Positions 48,901 through 62,873 of a DNA stretch of 64,000 bases are shown in pieces (within the stretch, counting starts at the first letter, position 1; every line of letters begins with the position of its first letter). Position numbers and translations under genes: made by a program. The stretch covers positions 19,070 through 83,069 of the forward strand of contig JAJEKB010020547.1 of assembly GCA_022393335.1 (NCBI GenBank), given 5' to 3'. Source of the DNA: Macrotrachela quadricornifera (taxonomy: Eukaryota > Rotifera > Eurotatoria > Philodinida > Philodinidae). The notes under the pieces were generated by a model that did no database searches, had not been told where the DNA came from, and saw nothing but the letters and a program-made list of their open reading frames with translations.

Positions 48901-50858
48901 GTGTTGAGTGTCTGAATATAAGCATTGAATTTAGATAAGAGACTATTTTGATTTGTTATATCTTGGAATAGATTATCAGATTGTGAAACAAGATAATAAG
49001 TGTTGAATGTAGTTTTGAACTGTATACGAAAGGCTTCATTCTTAACAGGTAAAAGACCATCAAAGACAAGTTTCAATGTATCCGAGAAGCTTCCATTCTT
49101 ACTCCAGTGGAAGCATTGATGAACTATCTTATCGATGAAATATTTATTAAACCATCCATCATCAACAGACAGTTTCAGAGAATCCAATAGTTCATCAAGT
49201 GCCTTTAATACACCAGTTAAAGTTGGATAGTCATTGATAAAGCAATCGATCCATGAGTCGAGCAGTTTTTTGTTTGGATTACGTGCCAAAAAATATTTAA
49301 ACCATTCGATATAGTATTCGTAGGTGTTTTTTTTCGTTAGTGATTGATATAAAATAGTTTCCTTCTTCACATTTTCTAAGATGGGACAGACTGTTTCGCA
49401 TTGAAGAACCCTCGAAACATCTTCTATATTAACGATACTGATAGTCAAGTTGTTCAAATATGCGGCTATTTGATACTTAAGAGGCTGGTCCTTTATAATC
49501 TTTGATTGAAGTTCATTGAGAAGGTCTTTAGTGGCTGCATGATCATGTACTTGTTCAGTTTGCAAAAATGTTATAAGAAACTGAATGTTGTTCAGATCAA
49601 CTACAATATATAAAAAAGGATAAATAATAAGAAAAATCCTTACGACATCTACCTTTTAATTTATTGAAATAAATCAACCTCTCTAATTCCTTAAAGATGG
49701 TTTCCTGCAAATGGTTTGTATTCCTGTAAACTGTTGAAATTTTAGTGATTATTGTGATATAAGTTTCGAATGAATCAGTAAGGTAGACTTCTTCCAATTC
49801 GATCTTGTCAGGATCGACAAAAAGAAAAAGATCAGTCCAACTTAATTTTGCATAGATGGCGTCGTTGATCGCATAGAGCTGTAGAAGGACTTCACTAGCA
49901 ACTTTTTCACGTTGATTCTCATTTGCCATCAAACGAAGGATACCAATCTCATCGTTATCCAGATCATCAAATGTTGTAAAATATAATTCGATACATATTA
50001 ACTTTGCTAAACCACTGCTGAATAATGATTGTTCATATTCAGAGACCAACGAATGCAGGACGTCTGATTGTTTTCGAACATGAGACATGATTGTGCTAGC
50101 AAATCTTGCAGCATGTTGATCGTACCGATGGAACGCTTCTTTTTCAATCGAAAGTAGTCCAATCATTCGAACTATTACTTTTAGACGGATTATTTTGTCC
50201 CAGAAGTTGTCAGAGATATTGATTATGGTAGAATTGCATATTTTAAAAAAGCTCTCATATTTGTTTCGATCAAAGTGATAATTACCATGATGTAACTGTT
50301 CCTGAAATTGATTTGCTAGAGTATCGAATGCATGATAAATCTCTTTATCAAGTAAATAATAGGTAAAAAACCAGAGACACTCAAAATAATTAACTGGCGT
50401 TCCTAGAAGCAAAAAATAACACAATGATGATATTTTACAAATCATAATCGAATCTCACCGGGAGCTTCCATCGCACGTTCTCTCAAAAATTGGACATCAA
50501 ATAGAAATTGATGCTCGTCCTTAGAAGGGATAGTTAGAAGATGGCCTGTTTGCGTCTTTTCTAGATGATCGATTTTGAAAGGATAAGCTAGCGTTCGTGT
50601 CGTAGAAATAAGTAATCGATAATTATTGTTGATTGATTTGTACTCTCTTCCATGTATAGCAAACAGTTGTTGATCATTGCCATACTTCAGTTCAAGTTTA
50701 AGCGTGTAAACAGATGGAATCAAATCATTTTGACCTGCAAGCCGCTGTGGATCACTAAATTTGAATCTGATGTCACCTCCGAAATTAGCTTTTAACTTGA
50801 ACTCTGACTTTGTATCACATATGCGTAAACAATGTAAAAATACTGTCTGGGTTTTCAT
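36974..50858 (-). CDS. RNF213: RNF213-like giant AAA+ ATPase, four exons
   Basis: Four exons (50459-50858, 49653-50402, 44972-49600 and 36974-44919) join in phase through 49-56-nt GT-AG introns into 4574 residues; human RNF213 has about 5200. An in-frame stop precedes the start Met. A P-loop-like GLGKTT lies at about residue 1460. The complete Walker A GETGCGKT at about 1922 is formed across the last intron, with Walker B VFFDEFNTTSS at about 1986. A second pair is GKPGSSKT at about 2259 and IVFDEIGLAEFSP at about 2332. This pair of active modules matches the RNF213 dynein-like core. A CPVC/CPRC zinc motif sits at about 1835 and a Cys cluster ending CPLC, like the RZ finger, at about 3840. 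I see no RING finger. RNF213 proteins are ATP-driven ubiquitin ligases in innate defence and lipid handling. Ligase activity through the RZ-like finger is inferred. Confidence 0.88.
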
Positions 50859-53560
50859 GCCAGAAAAATTCGATTACAATGAGTTATTGTCGTCATTCTG
50901 ACTTTTTATTGTATTTGCCATGATGGAAAAAAAAATTTATACGACTCCAAACCGTCTGGCAAATTTTTTTTCTATATATTTAATCAACATGCAAAAGAAA
51001 TCAACATCACGACTCAAAACATGCTTTCGATGAATCATACTTGTTTTTTTTCTGCAGTAAAATATTTAGTCTAGATAAGAGCTTGCGCTTTTTTAGTTAT
51101 CAGAATGACAAAAATGGGTAAGGTAAGAATGAGAGGGTACGAGAGTGTGGATGAGTCAGCTAAATTTTGATGCATTTTGACTTTATGCAAAGGTTCCGAT
51201 AGAGGGCTATTTTTATGATCTATTAGCTTGCACGATAGCTGGTAGTTCGAGAGATTTTATGCGATTTTTCTCTTGGCTTCTACTTAGATTTATATTAACG
51301 AAAAGCTACGATTTATTGTGATTATGAAGTTCACGTGGATATTACCCAGGGTGTAGGGAGGAGCATATAAAAAAAAATACTTTGTCTATCTATGGGTTTC
51401 AAGGTCAAAAAAACATTGTCCACAGTAGTATGTTGCACTCTCAATAATCAGGTTTTCGGAAACTTTGGTCTCTCCCAATCAGCCATTTCGAGGTTATATT
51501 CACGGCTTATCAGTCGTTTAGAGCGTGGGTCTTTGACCAATCAGATGTTTTCATTCTGGTTTTCTGAGCCAGTCGCATACGATGGTCTATTTAAATTCAA
51601 TATGAATTTTACAAAAAGAAACATTCAATTTCTAAATGAATTGCGAATCCAGCAGGTCTAGACTTGCACGCATGACTGTTTACATACAAATATACTCAAT
51701 ACCTATTTTTCTTTCAAGATGGGGCTCTCCCCGGGTCTAGCTGAATTTTTATTTATATATGGATAAATATGTATTCTACCTTTTTCAACTGATGCGGGCC
51801 TTCACGGATCTAGTTGAACTCTTATATCAACATCAACACATATCAATGTACATAGAAAATCAAGCTTAACTAGACCCGGAAAGATCCGCAAGATTCGCGC
51901 CTTTAAAAAAATATAGGGTATATGTATACCTATATAGAACTTCAAGTTTCATTGGACCTATATGGGCTTTGGCATATTAAGTAATATAAAACTATATATG
52001 TTCATGTATTTATTGATCAGTATGGAAAAACTTTGAGACTTGCGAGTTCGTGTGAAAGTGGTCGATTTGATTTTGCAAAATTCAGTTTGAAATCAAAAGA
52101 CTATAGATTCGCCAGTCGGGTTTTATTAAGGTGATAACCTAGTCAATCACGATTTCTCCTTGGTTGTAGAGTGATGAGATGAAATAAAATTTAGTTGTAT
52201 GTATATGTATATGGGTCAAGGTCAAATATAAGAATTATAACTATTGACAGAAAATTCAAATTTACAGATCAGTTCTCGAAACTTACGACTTTCATGAAAG
52301 GAAAACTATTCAACGGAAAAGGTGATAATCTATAATGTTCAATCAAACGCTTTTGAGACGTAGGGATTAAATATCATCATTAGTTTTTCGAAAGCTTTTG
52401 AAAATTTTGGTTTTTCACAAAAGCACTCTTTTCAGGAAGATTATAATTCGTTTCCTTGAATAAGGGGAAAGTATTCAAGATATGATAAGTTCGCAGTCTT
52501 ACAAAGATACTAACATGTATTGTTTTCCATACCCAGCTTCACACCAACCAACCAATTAATTCTAATCTCTTTCTTGTGTACGTAGTAGTAGCAGCAACTA
52601 GTCATGAGTGGAACCGACGAATGACGAGCCGCTACATTGTGACGTTCATTAAGAATTGTTGCAGAGCCGATCTTTACGAACTCTCGCATGTATAGCAAAA
52701 ATAAATGTCATTAAGGTGTTGATCTAGAAGAGCTTCAATATAATCAAAGGTTCTTTAAAGAAATCAGGAAATTGAAGTTTTAATATATAGTTAAAAACGA
52801 AACCTTTTGGTGCTCTTATCGAGATTCATTTTCCTGTGCATCGATTAGTTTCTGCGAGAAGCTTAACTCCAGACCACGAGTCTGAAAGTATAAGCAACTT
52901 TGGAGCACGCTTCATAATAGGCTTATACGTGGAACTCTAGTATACTTCTTCTAGGCTCATGATAGAAATACGACATATTTCAAATGAGGCTTTGTTAATA
53001 ACTCATGATTCTTTTCAAATGTTAGCCACTTGTCACTCAAATACTACGTTCATTATTTCTGCGATTCGATAAGAAATTTTGTTTCTTCTTCCATCTGCGT
53101 TTGTAGGATTTCCGATTAGGAACCATATCATTAAAAATCCACTAACTTCTACGACACAGAAACTAGGTTAGGTCGATTCTAATACAATTAGACGATTAGT
53201 TGATTAAGAAAATCGAATGTGAAAGCCAATTATTCGCTGTTCATTGACAAGGTTGACAGAAGTCCTTCTTGCGTAAGGATTTCGATCTAATGTGAAATTT
53301 CTTTGGAAAGAACTACGTCAACTATACTCTAAGCAATTGATTTCAAAACTTTGTTCGTGCTTCTTAGAAGCCAAAGAATGTCATCTATTATGAGGAAATC
53401 TCGGGCGAGTTATATTTTCTGAGTTTCCTGTTAATAATCTTACTTTTGAATAATCACAATATGTGAGACATTCGTTTAGATCGAGTTAACTGAAGTTTTA
53501 CATATATTCACAAGTTATTGAACAAAGATTTTCAAAGTGAATATAATGAATTCAATTGAG
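50859..53560. other. Long intergenic stretch upstream of the RNF213-like gene
   Basis: There is no supported gene over 2.7 kb. Sequence from 50859 must include the RNF213-like promoter. A few G/C-richer patches occur at 51350, 51720 and 51880 (TAGACCCGG-type words in both orientations). The open frame at 51392-51661 has no recognisable motif. Confidence 0.4.
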
Positions 53561-53592
53561 GGTCAAGTGAGTCGTAGCGACGAGCATTACTT
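53550..53592 (-). repeat. Inverted copy of the AAGTAACGCTC repeat end
   Basis: Read on the minus strand this is AAGTAATGCTCGTCGC, then ACTCACTTGACCCTC, the same terminus that begins the repeats at 19104 and 23039 and resembles the insertion end at 313. The sequence inside it differs from those copies, so it marks another member of the family with unlike interior, extending toward lower coordinates. Confidence 0.5.
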
Positions 53593-53839
53593 GCTTTTTA
53601 TCGATTTTTTTGTCATCTATAGAGAGCATCAGAATTGAGTAAAAAAAAAATTTTGATTTTAGTGAAATTTAGTAAATTTACTATCATGTTATTCAGAGTT
53701 TAATGATGAATCTAATTATCATATATTTTCTGTTAAGAAATTATTTTTAACTAATATAACCTCAAATTGACTTTATGTGTTATTCCATGTTGAAATTGTT
53801 CAAGCCATATTTTTGAATTCCATTTGTGCATCAGCGTTT

Positions 53840-55345
53840 AATTCCATTATCTTCTGAATTTTTTGAAGTAACAAATGCTTTCATATGTAATGAACAATTA
53901 CTACTAATACGAAGAGCTACACGATTTATACGATTATCAAAAAAACATTTTTTGTCAGAAAAATTTTGATGATTAAGAATAGATTGAATGGAAACTGTTT
54001 TTGGAATAGAATGAATAAGTAAACGATAAGTAAGATTATCATTTTTTGATATTGGCTTATCATCGAAATAAAGATAACTTGTTGTTGACCATTTACGTGC
54101 AATATCAGAGGCAATAATACATACATTACTGGCTTATTTATTTATTTGAATATAAAATGATGATGATGATGAAATTTGTGGTTGTTTAATGGCATTACCA
54201 ATAGCAGTTTTCATTTGATCGTGCGTAATTGTACGAGGTAAATCTTCAAGAAAACTGCAATCAACACAAAAATAGATTTGAGCAAATTGATTATTAATAC
54301 TTAAATCTTGACGATGGTGAATAATATTGAGTAATCGATCTAATGATGTTGAAACAAGTCGATAATTATTAGAAAATGAATTATTTAATCGATTACAAGC
54401 GAGTAATTTGTCATCCTTGTGTAAGTCTGCCCATCGACGACTGATTTCTTCTGTTGTCAGTAAAACAAAATCAGTTTTTTCTTTTATCACATCAAATACA
54501 CAACATCATTAATAAGATGTTCTTCTATGTGATTATTAGAAACATACATAATACCAACATCTAATTTTGAATAACATTCAATATTACTTGATGTAATTTT
54601 AAGTCTCTTTTCGACACGATGACGAATTAAATTTCCCAATTGATGATCGTCTTCGACATCTAAAGCTAAATCAGAAATTTAAGTTGAGATTTGATGCTGT
54701 GATTGTATGTTTTTTTCTTGATGATTATGATTTTATTATCGGAGTATCAGTTGAGTCTAACAATGTTATGTCATTTGTAGTTGATGTAGATGTAGATACA
54801 ATTTTCGGTAAGAATGATCAATCGAATGCTAATTGAGATAAGAATATCTTTTTGATAATGGATGGAAAGAAAAGCTTGATGATGTAGATGAACGACGAAC
54901 AGTGGTAATTTTCTAGTTTCTTTTTTGATTTATTTTGTTTGCTTACATGTTATCACAATTGTAACGAAAATTTTATTACGATGATCACATTTTCTACATT
55001 CAAATTCAGCTTTCTCCTATTTATTCTAATGCCGATCAGTTGTTGTTACTCTTCTTGCTATATCATCCTCATAATTATTATCTGTTGCAATATTTGAACA
55101 ACGATGTCGATGGCTTGATTGTCCAACTCTAGGTATGGATGATATTGGATCATACGATTATTTAGTAGCCGATGCTGTTGTTGAATTTACAGCCAATGAA
55201 GTAGCGCATGATTCGCATCGTTTTACTGACGTTGGATTTTTCATTGAACAATTGGAGCATTGCCATTCATTATCATTTTTCTCGTTTTCATTAGAATTAG
55301 TAGTATGTGATTTATGTACTAATAATACTGAATCAACATGATCAC
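53840..55345 (-). pseudogene. Decayed gene with RanBP2-type zinc finger
   Basis: Minus-strand fragments form one eroded gene. At 55160-55340 is a RanBP2-type zinc finger, W-x-C-x2-C with an Asn-Pro, then C-x2-C (EWQCSNCSMKNPTSVKRCES), followed by in-frame stops. At about 54480-54690 and 54134-54490 are two frames of an unrecognised domain (RHRVEKRLKI, then FVLLTTEEISRRW). At 53850-54135 a third frame ends ALRISSNCSLHMKAF. The frames shift at about 54485 and 54130. RanBP2-type fingers bind ubiquitin or RNA. I cannot name the family of the rest. Confidence 0.55.
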
Positions 55346-56900
55346 TTTTATTATTCTACTTTATTTTCTGCTTTTCTTGATATGTAACTTCGATTTTTAT
55401 TAAGAGTACAGTTAGTCTCATTATTGCTTTTCACTCGCTTAGTTGCCATAAAAAATTCTTGAGGGTGAAGGATGTGAGGAGTAAGTCTAGCCGCCATCAA
55501 GTTCCTGCGTGTAAATATCTGTGAAAAACATATTTCTTTCCGTTGTTACCTTGTCTGAGAATATGCTGGAGGGAAGTAAAACCCACATGCACTACCAGTG
55601 GTCAAAGGTTCAGATGAACCGCATGGAGCCAAATGACAGAGAGCGCAAGTCGATGTATCCCGCTAGGATTTTGAAGACCAAGACTCGGTGTAGTATGGAT
55701 GACGACGTAACTAGATGACGAATTTATAATCAGAAGTGCATATTTCAGTGATATGTACTCACTAGATCCTAGCAGTGATTCCGCTGCGAATAGCAACTAA
55801 TATTCAAAAATCAGTATTGCGGAGACAGTCAGTGCTTCGATGAGATGCCTTCTCTGACTATTTTCTTAACTCTAAGAAGTGAATTTTGTAATTAATGTAA
55901 AGAGCACTTAATGATAAAAAGGATGATGTTTACTCTTGCTACCGAAGAGAATGAAGATTCACATTGCATATGTCGAATAGGGGAAAAATAATGTTTCGAA
56001 ATTTTTCCACATCGTATATCATCTGTAAAATCAGAAGATCTAAAGCAAAAATCTCGATATTTACAACAGTATTATAAGACTATATCATTTATTAGTTGAA
56101 GTTAAAAAGAAGCTTTTTTTATTGCCTTTATATAAATATGGATATAATTTCAGATTGATTAGGAAACCAACTTAGACTTAAAGACATTAGATGCTGACTT
56201 TGTTCGAAATTTTTATTTGTCTGTGAAAAAATAGTCCCATCACCGAAAATGCTCATCTAAACAAGATCATTCGTTTAGTATAGGATAGTAGGCATCTCAA
56301 TGAAAAAAAAGTTCTATTAGGACAATCTACGATCAGAGGGATAATGAGCTACAGCTAAATATACATATTACTGAAATAGTTTTATGTATTTTTTATCTAG
56401 GGAAGACCATCCGTTTTGCTATATGGTAAATATATCCTCAACAAATCACTGAAGGTGTATATGTCTCGGTATGCGCAGTAAAAAAAGAACGATTTTTGTA
56501 TTTAAAGGTATTATTTACAAAACATTTTTTGTCTGAATAAGCGATTCTAGTGGAGAAGAGTATGATTATAAAGATGATCTAGTTTGCTAATCAATCTTGA
56601 TTACTAAAAATTTTTGTCAGCCTTCATCTTTAGAATTAGAAAGAATGCATTATATGGGATAATCAAAAACATATCAACATGGAGACTTGTCTGTATTTCA
56701 CGAGTTGTACGCACCAAAGAAACAATCATTTTATATGCTCTAAAAAATTATCCGATTTTATTAGTTTCTAATGAACATTAAAAAAACAAATAGCATGGCT
56801 GTTTTCTAAACTAAGCAATATATATATATAATCATTGCCATGACGTTATACAAAAGTCATATTAAATATTAAAAAAGCATTATTACAATTATAAAGAATA
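55346..56900. other. Intergenic, nothing recognised
   Basis: A+T-rich sequence. Open frames at 55521-55718 and 55602-55796 overlap on opposite strands and show no domain. Confidence 0.4.
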
Positions 56901-58740
56901 TCATAACCATAATTGTAAACAATTTCCGCGATATTGAACGGCAAATGAATTTTCTGCTGTTAAATAAGAATGATCAATTATCCATTGACGAATATTTGTG
57001 CTTGCCTCTTCAGAAAGTAAACCTTCAACACTTAGGGAAAGTCGTGGTTCACCTTGCCAGAAAGGAAGAATTTCTACTACAAATGAATCAATGATTAGAT
57101 CTGGATCATTCATAACTATATAAATCTGATAGAGAGAACGAAATTTTTGCGTAATACGTTGTACTAAATCACCTTTCACATCTATCCAATCAGTGATAAT
57201 AAGACCTCTGATTCCATTTAGTGATAAACAGTATGTCGAATCATTGTCGAGCAAAACTTTCAGACAATTGAAATCGATGTTTAATTTATCAAGATTGGGT
57301 GATGCATTCAATAAATGGGATAGTTCACATATACCAGTTATGGAAAGTTGTTCGAGTCGAGGCAGTTTTAATTCAATTGGCTGAGTTGAAGATGGAAGAG
57401 TAACTATTTAACGAATAAACAAATTATCAAATAAACTTTCTTTCAAAAACTTAATGCTAAAAATCGATAATTATAGAGAAATAATATTTGTCTTTTTTAA
57501 AGTATAAACAATAATACATACGTAGATCTGATTCATTAATCACAGCAATACTGAGCGTTCGAATTCGACGAAAATGATTTACTATCATAAAAATTTCAAG
57601 TAAAGATGTAGCACTATAAATATATAAATATTTAACGTCTTGTGTATAGTGCCATCCAGATAACATTTGTTTTCCTATTGATGCTGGTAAACATATAGAA
57701 TATAAACGACAAGGAATAGTATGAATGAACAGACGATTTCGTATTTCATCTAGTAAATAAGCAATTGAACGATGATGTGATTGTGAAGTGACTAAATCTT
57801 CTATATCACAGTCAGATTCAAAGAAATTATAACGAATAAAATAATCAGTTTGGTTACATGATGAAGGTAGAATCATATGAAGATTATCTTCTGTAAGAAA
57901 ACGTTTATCATCTGTATGAAAATCAAGTACAAGTTTTTGTAAAGAAGGCATTTTCTGTATTAAATAAGTAATTTCATCAAATGTCCAAGAACAATTACTT
58001 GAATATAAACGAAAATCATTAAGATGAATAAGAGGTGATATATCAAGAAATACATTTTCCAACTCAAAACTAATTAACCATTCGCTAATACTCACACATA
58101 AACGACGTACATTTGGTACAAGTTTAAAAAGATATGACAGTTCATTCATGAACGTTATATTTACTTTAAGTTCTTGAATATTTGGATAGGATGTTGCTAT
58201 AGAATATTCAGATATACCTAAAGCAATTGAATCTTTATCAAAGGATATTATTCCAAGTCTGGAATTATTGGCTGAAAATAATTTTGGTAACAGAACATCT
58301 GTTGTCTCTCCTCTAAGACATCGAATATTCAAATTATTTAGCTGTGAAAAATTTTCTAAACTATCTATAAGTAATAATAATTTTTCACTAGTAAACCATT
58401 TGACTGTAAGTTTTTCAAGTCGAGGACACAATAATGATAAATGTGAAGTAAAAAGATTAGCACATAATTGAGTCGAAATCATTGTTTCCCAATAAGCATT
58501 TAATACAAAAGTTCGAATATGATAACCAATACAAGGTAAAATATAGGTAGCAACATAATTAAATTGTTTATGTGGAACAGTCATCAAATTAACATAATAA
58601 CAATAACCTGTTATTGTAATATTAAGGCGAGTATTAAGATTATACAATGAATAAAGAACTTCAGCATGACGAAGATATTGACATATTTGTAATATAATTT
58701 CATCAGGTAGAATTTCAAAATTAGAAAATATATTCTTCAT
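56901..58740 (-). CDS. F-box protein with leucine-rich region
   Basis: Exon 1 (57522-58740) and exon 2 (56901-57403) join in phase through a 118-nt intron with donor GTATGT and acceptor AAATAG, giving 573 residues. The F-box is at residues 8-40 (FEILPDEIILQICQYL). Irregular leucine-rich repeats follow (CPRLEKLTVKW, NIQELKVNI, MPSLQKLVLDF, SPNLDKLNIDF). F-box proteins link substrates to SKP1-cullin ubiquitin ligases, with the LRRs choosing the target. This F-box/LRR type is abundant in bdelloids. The intron is about twice the usual length here. The frame is intact and the substrate is unknown. Confidence 0.85.
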
Positions 58741-60281
58741 CTAAAAAAAAAGATATTCGGTAGAAATATGTGTTAAAAGTATAGTAAATTTGTAAGAAGA
58801 AAGCCTTCATTTATTTTTTTTTATATATACGTGTCATGTGCAGTATTTGTTTTCATGCTTGCTAAAATGATATGATCGATAAATAAAAGAAACGAAAGAA
58901 ACTAATTATATATGCCGTAAAGTCGTTATCGCTATCGACAACGTGACAATATTAACGATTAATTTTCATTTTTCACTATGCCATTTTTACTAATAATTAT
59001 GTAAATTTAATCAATTCTAATGAATAGAACAAACCATCAGATGCTTTTTTTCATTATATTGCTATATTATATTAAAAAAAAATTATGAATTTGAATGAAA
59101 ACCAAATCAATGTACGTCGAACTTAATTTAGTTAAATAAATAAGCAGAAATCATTGAATTTCTTGTGTATTGAGTAGACACAACTGTCTTCAGTTATTGC
59201 ATGAATACTATTGCCTGAGTGTTCTAACAATATTATTTATTTAGATTTTCAATTTATTAAAATATTAAAAGCTAAATAACATAAAAAAGCAGCAAAAGTT
59301 TTTCTTGTAACACTACTTTTTATTCGTATGAATAGTTCATAAAAATCTCGAATGTCTTCATACCTCCAGAACGCCTCTCCATCATCACGTTTGCCTATAT
59401 TACTAAACCTTCAGATATATAATTAGAATATTTTTTATCAAAAGATGATAAAGTAAATTTATTATATAAAAAAAAGAACAGAAAATTAACATTTTTAATT
59501 GTTAATTATAGAGAAAACTATAACTAACTAGTTAGTTCATTCATGTGAGATTATAACAAGAATTTACATCTGATTATATGAGAAAAGAAGAAATTAGTTC
59601 TTCAACACTTTTTTATATGACCGTTTTCGTATTCTACCATATTAATATTTTCTTACATGAGAATCAGTATCGAAGTACTCATGATTGATATTTTTTAATT
59701 ATTTGAAAAACAAAAGCAATTAGAAACTTGTGATTTTCACTATTTGAAATAAAACTTTGCTTCTTATTTTGATCAACTTAGTCAATAGCGAAGATTAGAA
59801 TGATAAATTATTAATTAATCGTATTGTAACAAATAATTTTCTTGATAAAAATTTCATAAAATATTATTTACAAAAAACATTTTAAATCGAATGTATCTTT
59901 TTGTAATTTAAAAAAAAAAGAATTAACCATCTAGATTATTAATGACTTTTTAAGTCTAATCTTCTTTGTAGATGTTTTCAAACATTTAATTTCAAATATT
60001 ATAGAGAAAAACTAATCAAAAATTTTTATATTAAGTCCTAGGTACATTCAAATATTGTGATACTTTAAAGATATATTGAACCTGTTAATGCAGAACCTAT
60101 AGTTAAAATTTTCAATTCTGTGTCATGACATTTGACTGAAATATTCATCAAAAACAAACTTATTCAGCAATCTAAATTTCTTTAGTCAGATTCATTCTGC
60201 ATATTTTATTTTTTTGTTTCTATCATTGATAAAGAAAAATCCGTTCATTTATTCGAGCTACAATGGACGTATCTAAATTTC
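58741..60281. other. Intergenic, nothing recognised
   Basis: Very A+T-rich sequence between the F-box gene start and the GPCR stop. No gene is supported. Confidence 0.4.
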
Positions 60282-61322
60282 TTATTGTTGTGGTACTACT
60301 AAATCGATAACTACATTTCGACGACGCCATCGTTGAAGATGAATTTTAAAAAGAACATGAATTAATTGATGACGAAATCGTTCTGATGCACATATATATA
60401 TATAAAATGGACACTAAAAAAGAAAAATATAAATTTATTTAATAAAAAAAACCAAGTAATCTTTTATATTTACTGCAAAACATGAATAAAATAAAATAAT
60501 TGATAATATTCTACTAGAACTAATTAATGCATTTTGAATTGGATCATTCATTATATTAGGAATAAGTATTATTCCATTTATAATTGTATATGGTGTAATA
60601 GCAAAAAAATTATAAACAACTTGAACTAATACCATAACTGTTAATTGTTTATCTAATTCACGTCGAATAATTGGTAATGTTCGATAAGATAATTGTTTTA
60701 TATTTCTATATGCTAAACATCCAAATATAACATTAATAGATATTGGTAAAATACCCAAAAGAATAAGAACATGAAATGTTTTAAAATATTCTTGAAATAT
60801 ATTATTTATAACTGTACAATCAAGAATTCCAATTGAAGGAATTATAATTAAATCATATGAAGTAAAAAATGCTATACCATATAAACACCATATAAATACA
60901 AATAATAATGATAAACGACGAGCTAATTTAATATTAGATAATTGTTGATAACGTATAGATGAACAAGTTGATAAATATTGATCAATTGTTGCTAAACATA
61001 AACATGTAAAACCAATTAATGCACATATATGAACAAAACCTTCTCGAAATATACAATAAAATTTTGATTGTTTTGTCCAATCAATACTAAAACCATACAT
61101 CATTATAAATGTAAGTAAACCTGTTGTTAAATATCCAATATCAACTATAGACATAATCATTAAATAAAATGCACATGAATTTTCTCGAAATGTTCGAAGA
61201 CTAAGAAAAACAATAATATTAAGAAATCCACCAATTATACCAATAATAAATATAATTATACCAATATAAATTGTTACTTGATGTGAAACTGTATCAGCTA
61301 TTGCAATAATATATGCTGACAT
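60282..61322 (-). CDS. Rhodopsin-type G-protein-coupled receptor
   Basis: Exon 1 (60474-61322) encodes an N terminus and six to seven membrane segments. These include the first helix GFLNIIVFLSL, the second MIMSIVDIGYL, a third-helix region CLCLATIDQYLST with DQY at the DRY position, and a Cys before the third helix. A GTAAAT donor and a 60-nt intron lead to exon 2 (60282-60413), which completes the seventh helix with CPFYIYICASERFRHQL and a basic tail ending VVPQQ. The spliced protein has 326 residues. Reading through the intron would lose the tail. Such receptors in lophotrochozoans often bind neuropeptides; the ligand here is unknown. Seven-helix assignment is firm, subfamily is not. Confidence 0.85.
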
Positions 61323-62873
61323 ATGGAATTAATATTTTCTAAATTATAAAAATAATCTCTATTTTATTTCTAACAGAAATTATCTAATCATCTTCTTTTG
61401 TTTTTTTGTACTGAAAATTTTTCTTTTTTTTCAAAAAAAGAAAGAAAATAATCAAATTTATATAATCTTCATGTTATTCACACATCAAGTGATATGAAGA
61501 ACTTCAAATGTATAATTTAATAATTACACATGATGATTTTAAAAGAAAATATTATTAATACATGAAAAATAAGATATATTACGTAAAAATGTTATATACT
61601 CATATATTTATTCATGCAAATTTTCTATATTATATAAAAGTATCTTCTGGAAAAAAAATTAATTAATGATAAGAATATTAAAAGATAAAAAAAAGGCGAG
61701 ATTTTCTTTTACGTTCATAGAGGAATAGAGACATGTTTTAGAATGTTACTAACCATACTGAGAGTTCTTTCAAATACTCAATATTAATCTTGAGACATTC
61801 TATATTTCAATATCCTAAAATTATCAACGACGATAATTAGAATATAAATAATTTTTATATTGTATGAATAGAATACGTGAGAAAGATCAAAAGATTTATA
61901 AAGTACAGTAATAATTATAAATGTTTTTTTGAGTTCAATGTTTGAAATATTTACTGTTATAATATATTACGCATTTAACATTTCAATTAATGTTTTATCA
62001 TACGGAGAATATACGTGTGTGTTTTTTTTTCTTTATATAACTCGTAGTACTTATTTATTCAATGAATGAGAATAGAAAATTAATTAAAAGACAATTAAAA
62101 TTTACACAATTATATCGTAATTTATATTTCTATTGATAAAAGTCATGTGTCAAAAAATAGTTTGATGTCTTTAAATTATATATATGTTTTTTTATTATTT
62201 ATTTTGAAAATTTACTGAAATATAAATTAAATATATTTCTAAAGAATAAAATTTTACATTAATCCCTTCATTTATTGTTTGTTGAAATTTAACTATAAAC
62301 TTTAATAATCTTATAATTTGACAACTAATGACTTTATGTGTAAAAAATATATTTTTCTAAGTGTAATTTAGAATAGAATGTTATAAACAAGTTTAATAAA
62401 ATAAATATCTTTGAAATTTTATAATTTCTGTAAAAAAAATCGTCAAAAGATATGTCATCGGCAGATTAAATTTTGTTAAGTAAACTGTTCAACAAATCAA
62501 AATATCCTTTTTTATATATTTATTTATTGATGTCCTTGAATAAATTAGCCGTTTGATATCTATACTTTAATAGATAATTTTAAATTTGATAATCTATTAA
62601 TATATAATGACAACTTTCGAATTATTTTTATGTTTCTTTCAAGAACAACTAAAAATATTTGTTTTTATTCTGACCAATAATCATTTTGTTTTTTGCATAT
62701 TTTTATGTGCCTCTATAATGATGAAGCTTTTATTGTACGTAAAATGATAAAAAAAAATTTGGATTATTTTTCATTATATTTTTGCATAGATCTGATAAGA
62801 TACGTGTCTTGTTTAATATTATCTATAAAATAACACAACAAATATTTCAGTATAATTATATTTAAAAAAGAAA
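61323..62873. other. Shared upstream region of the GPCR and the ART gene
   Basis: This 1.5-kb A+T-rich gap lies between two divergent gene starts and must hold both promoters. No specific site or gene can be read. Confidence 0.4.

Noticed and set aside
51392..51661. Plus-strand frame of 89 codons
   Set aside because: No recognisable domain and no adjoining exon; the surrounding sequence looks non-coding.
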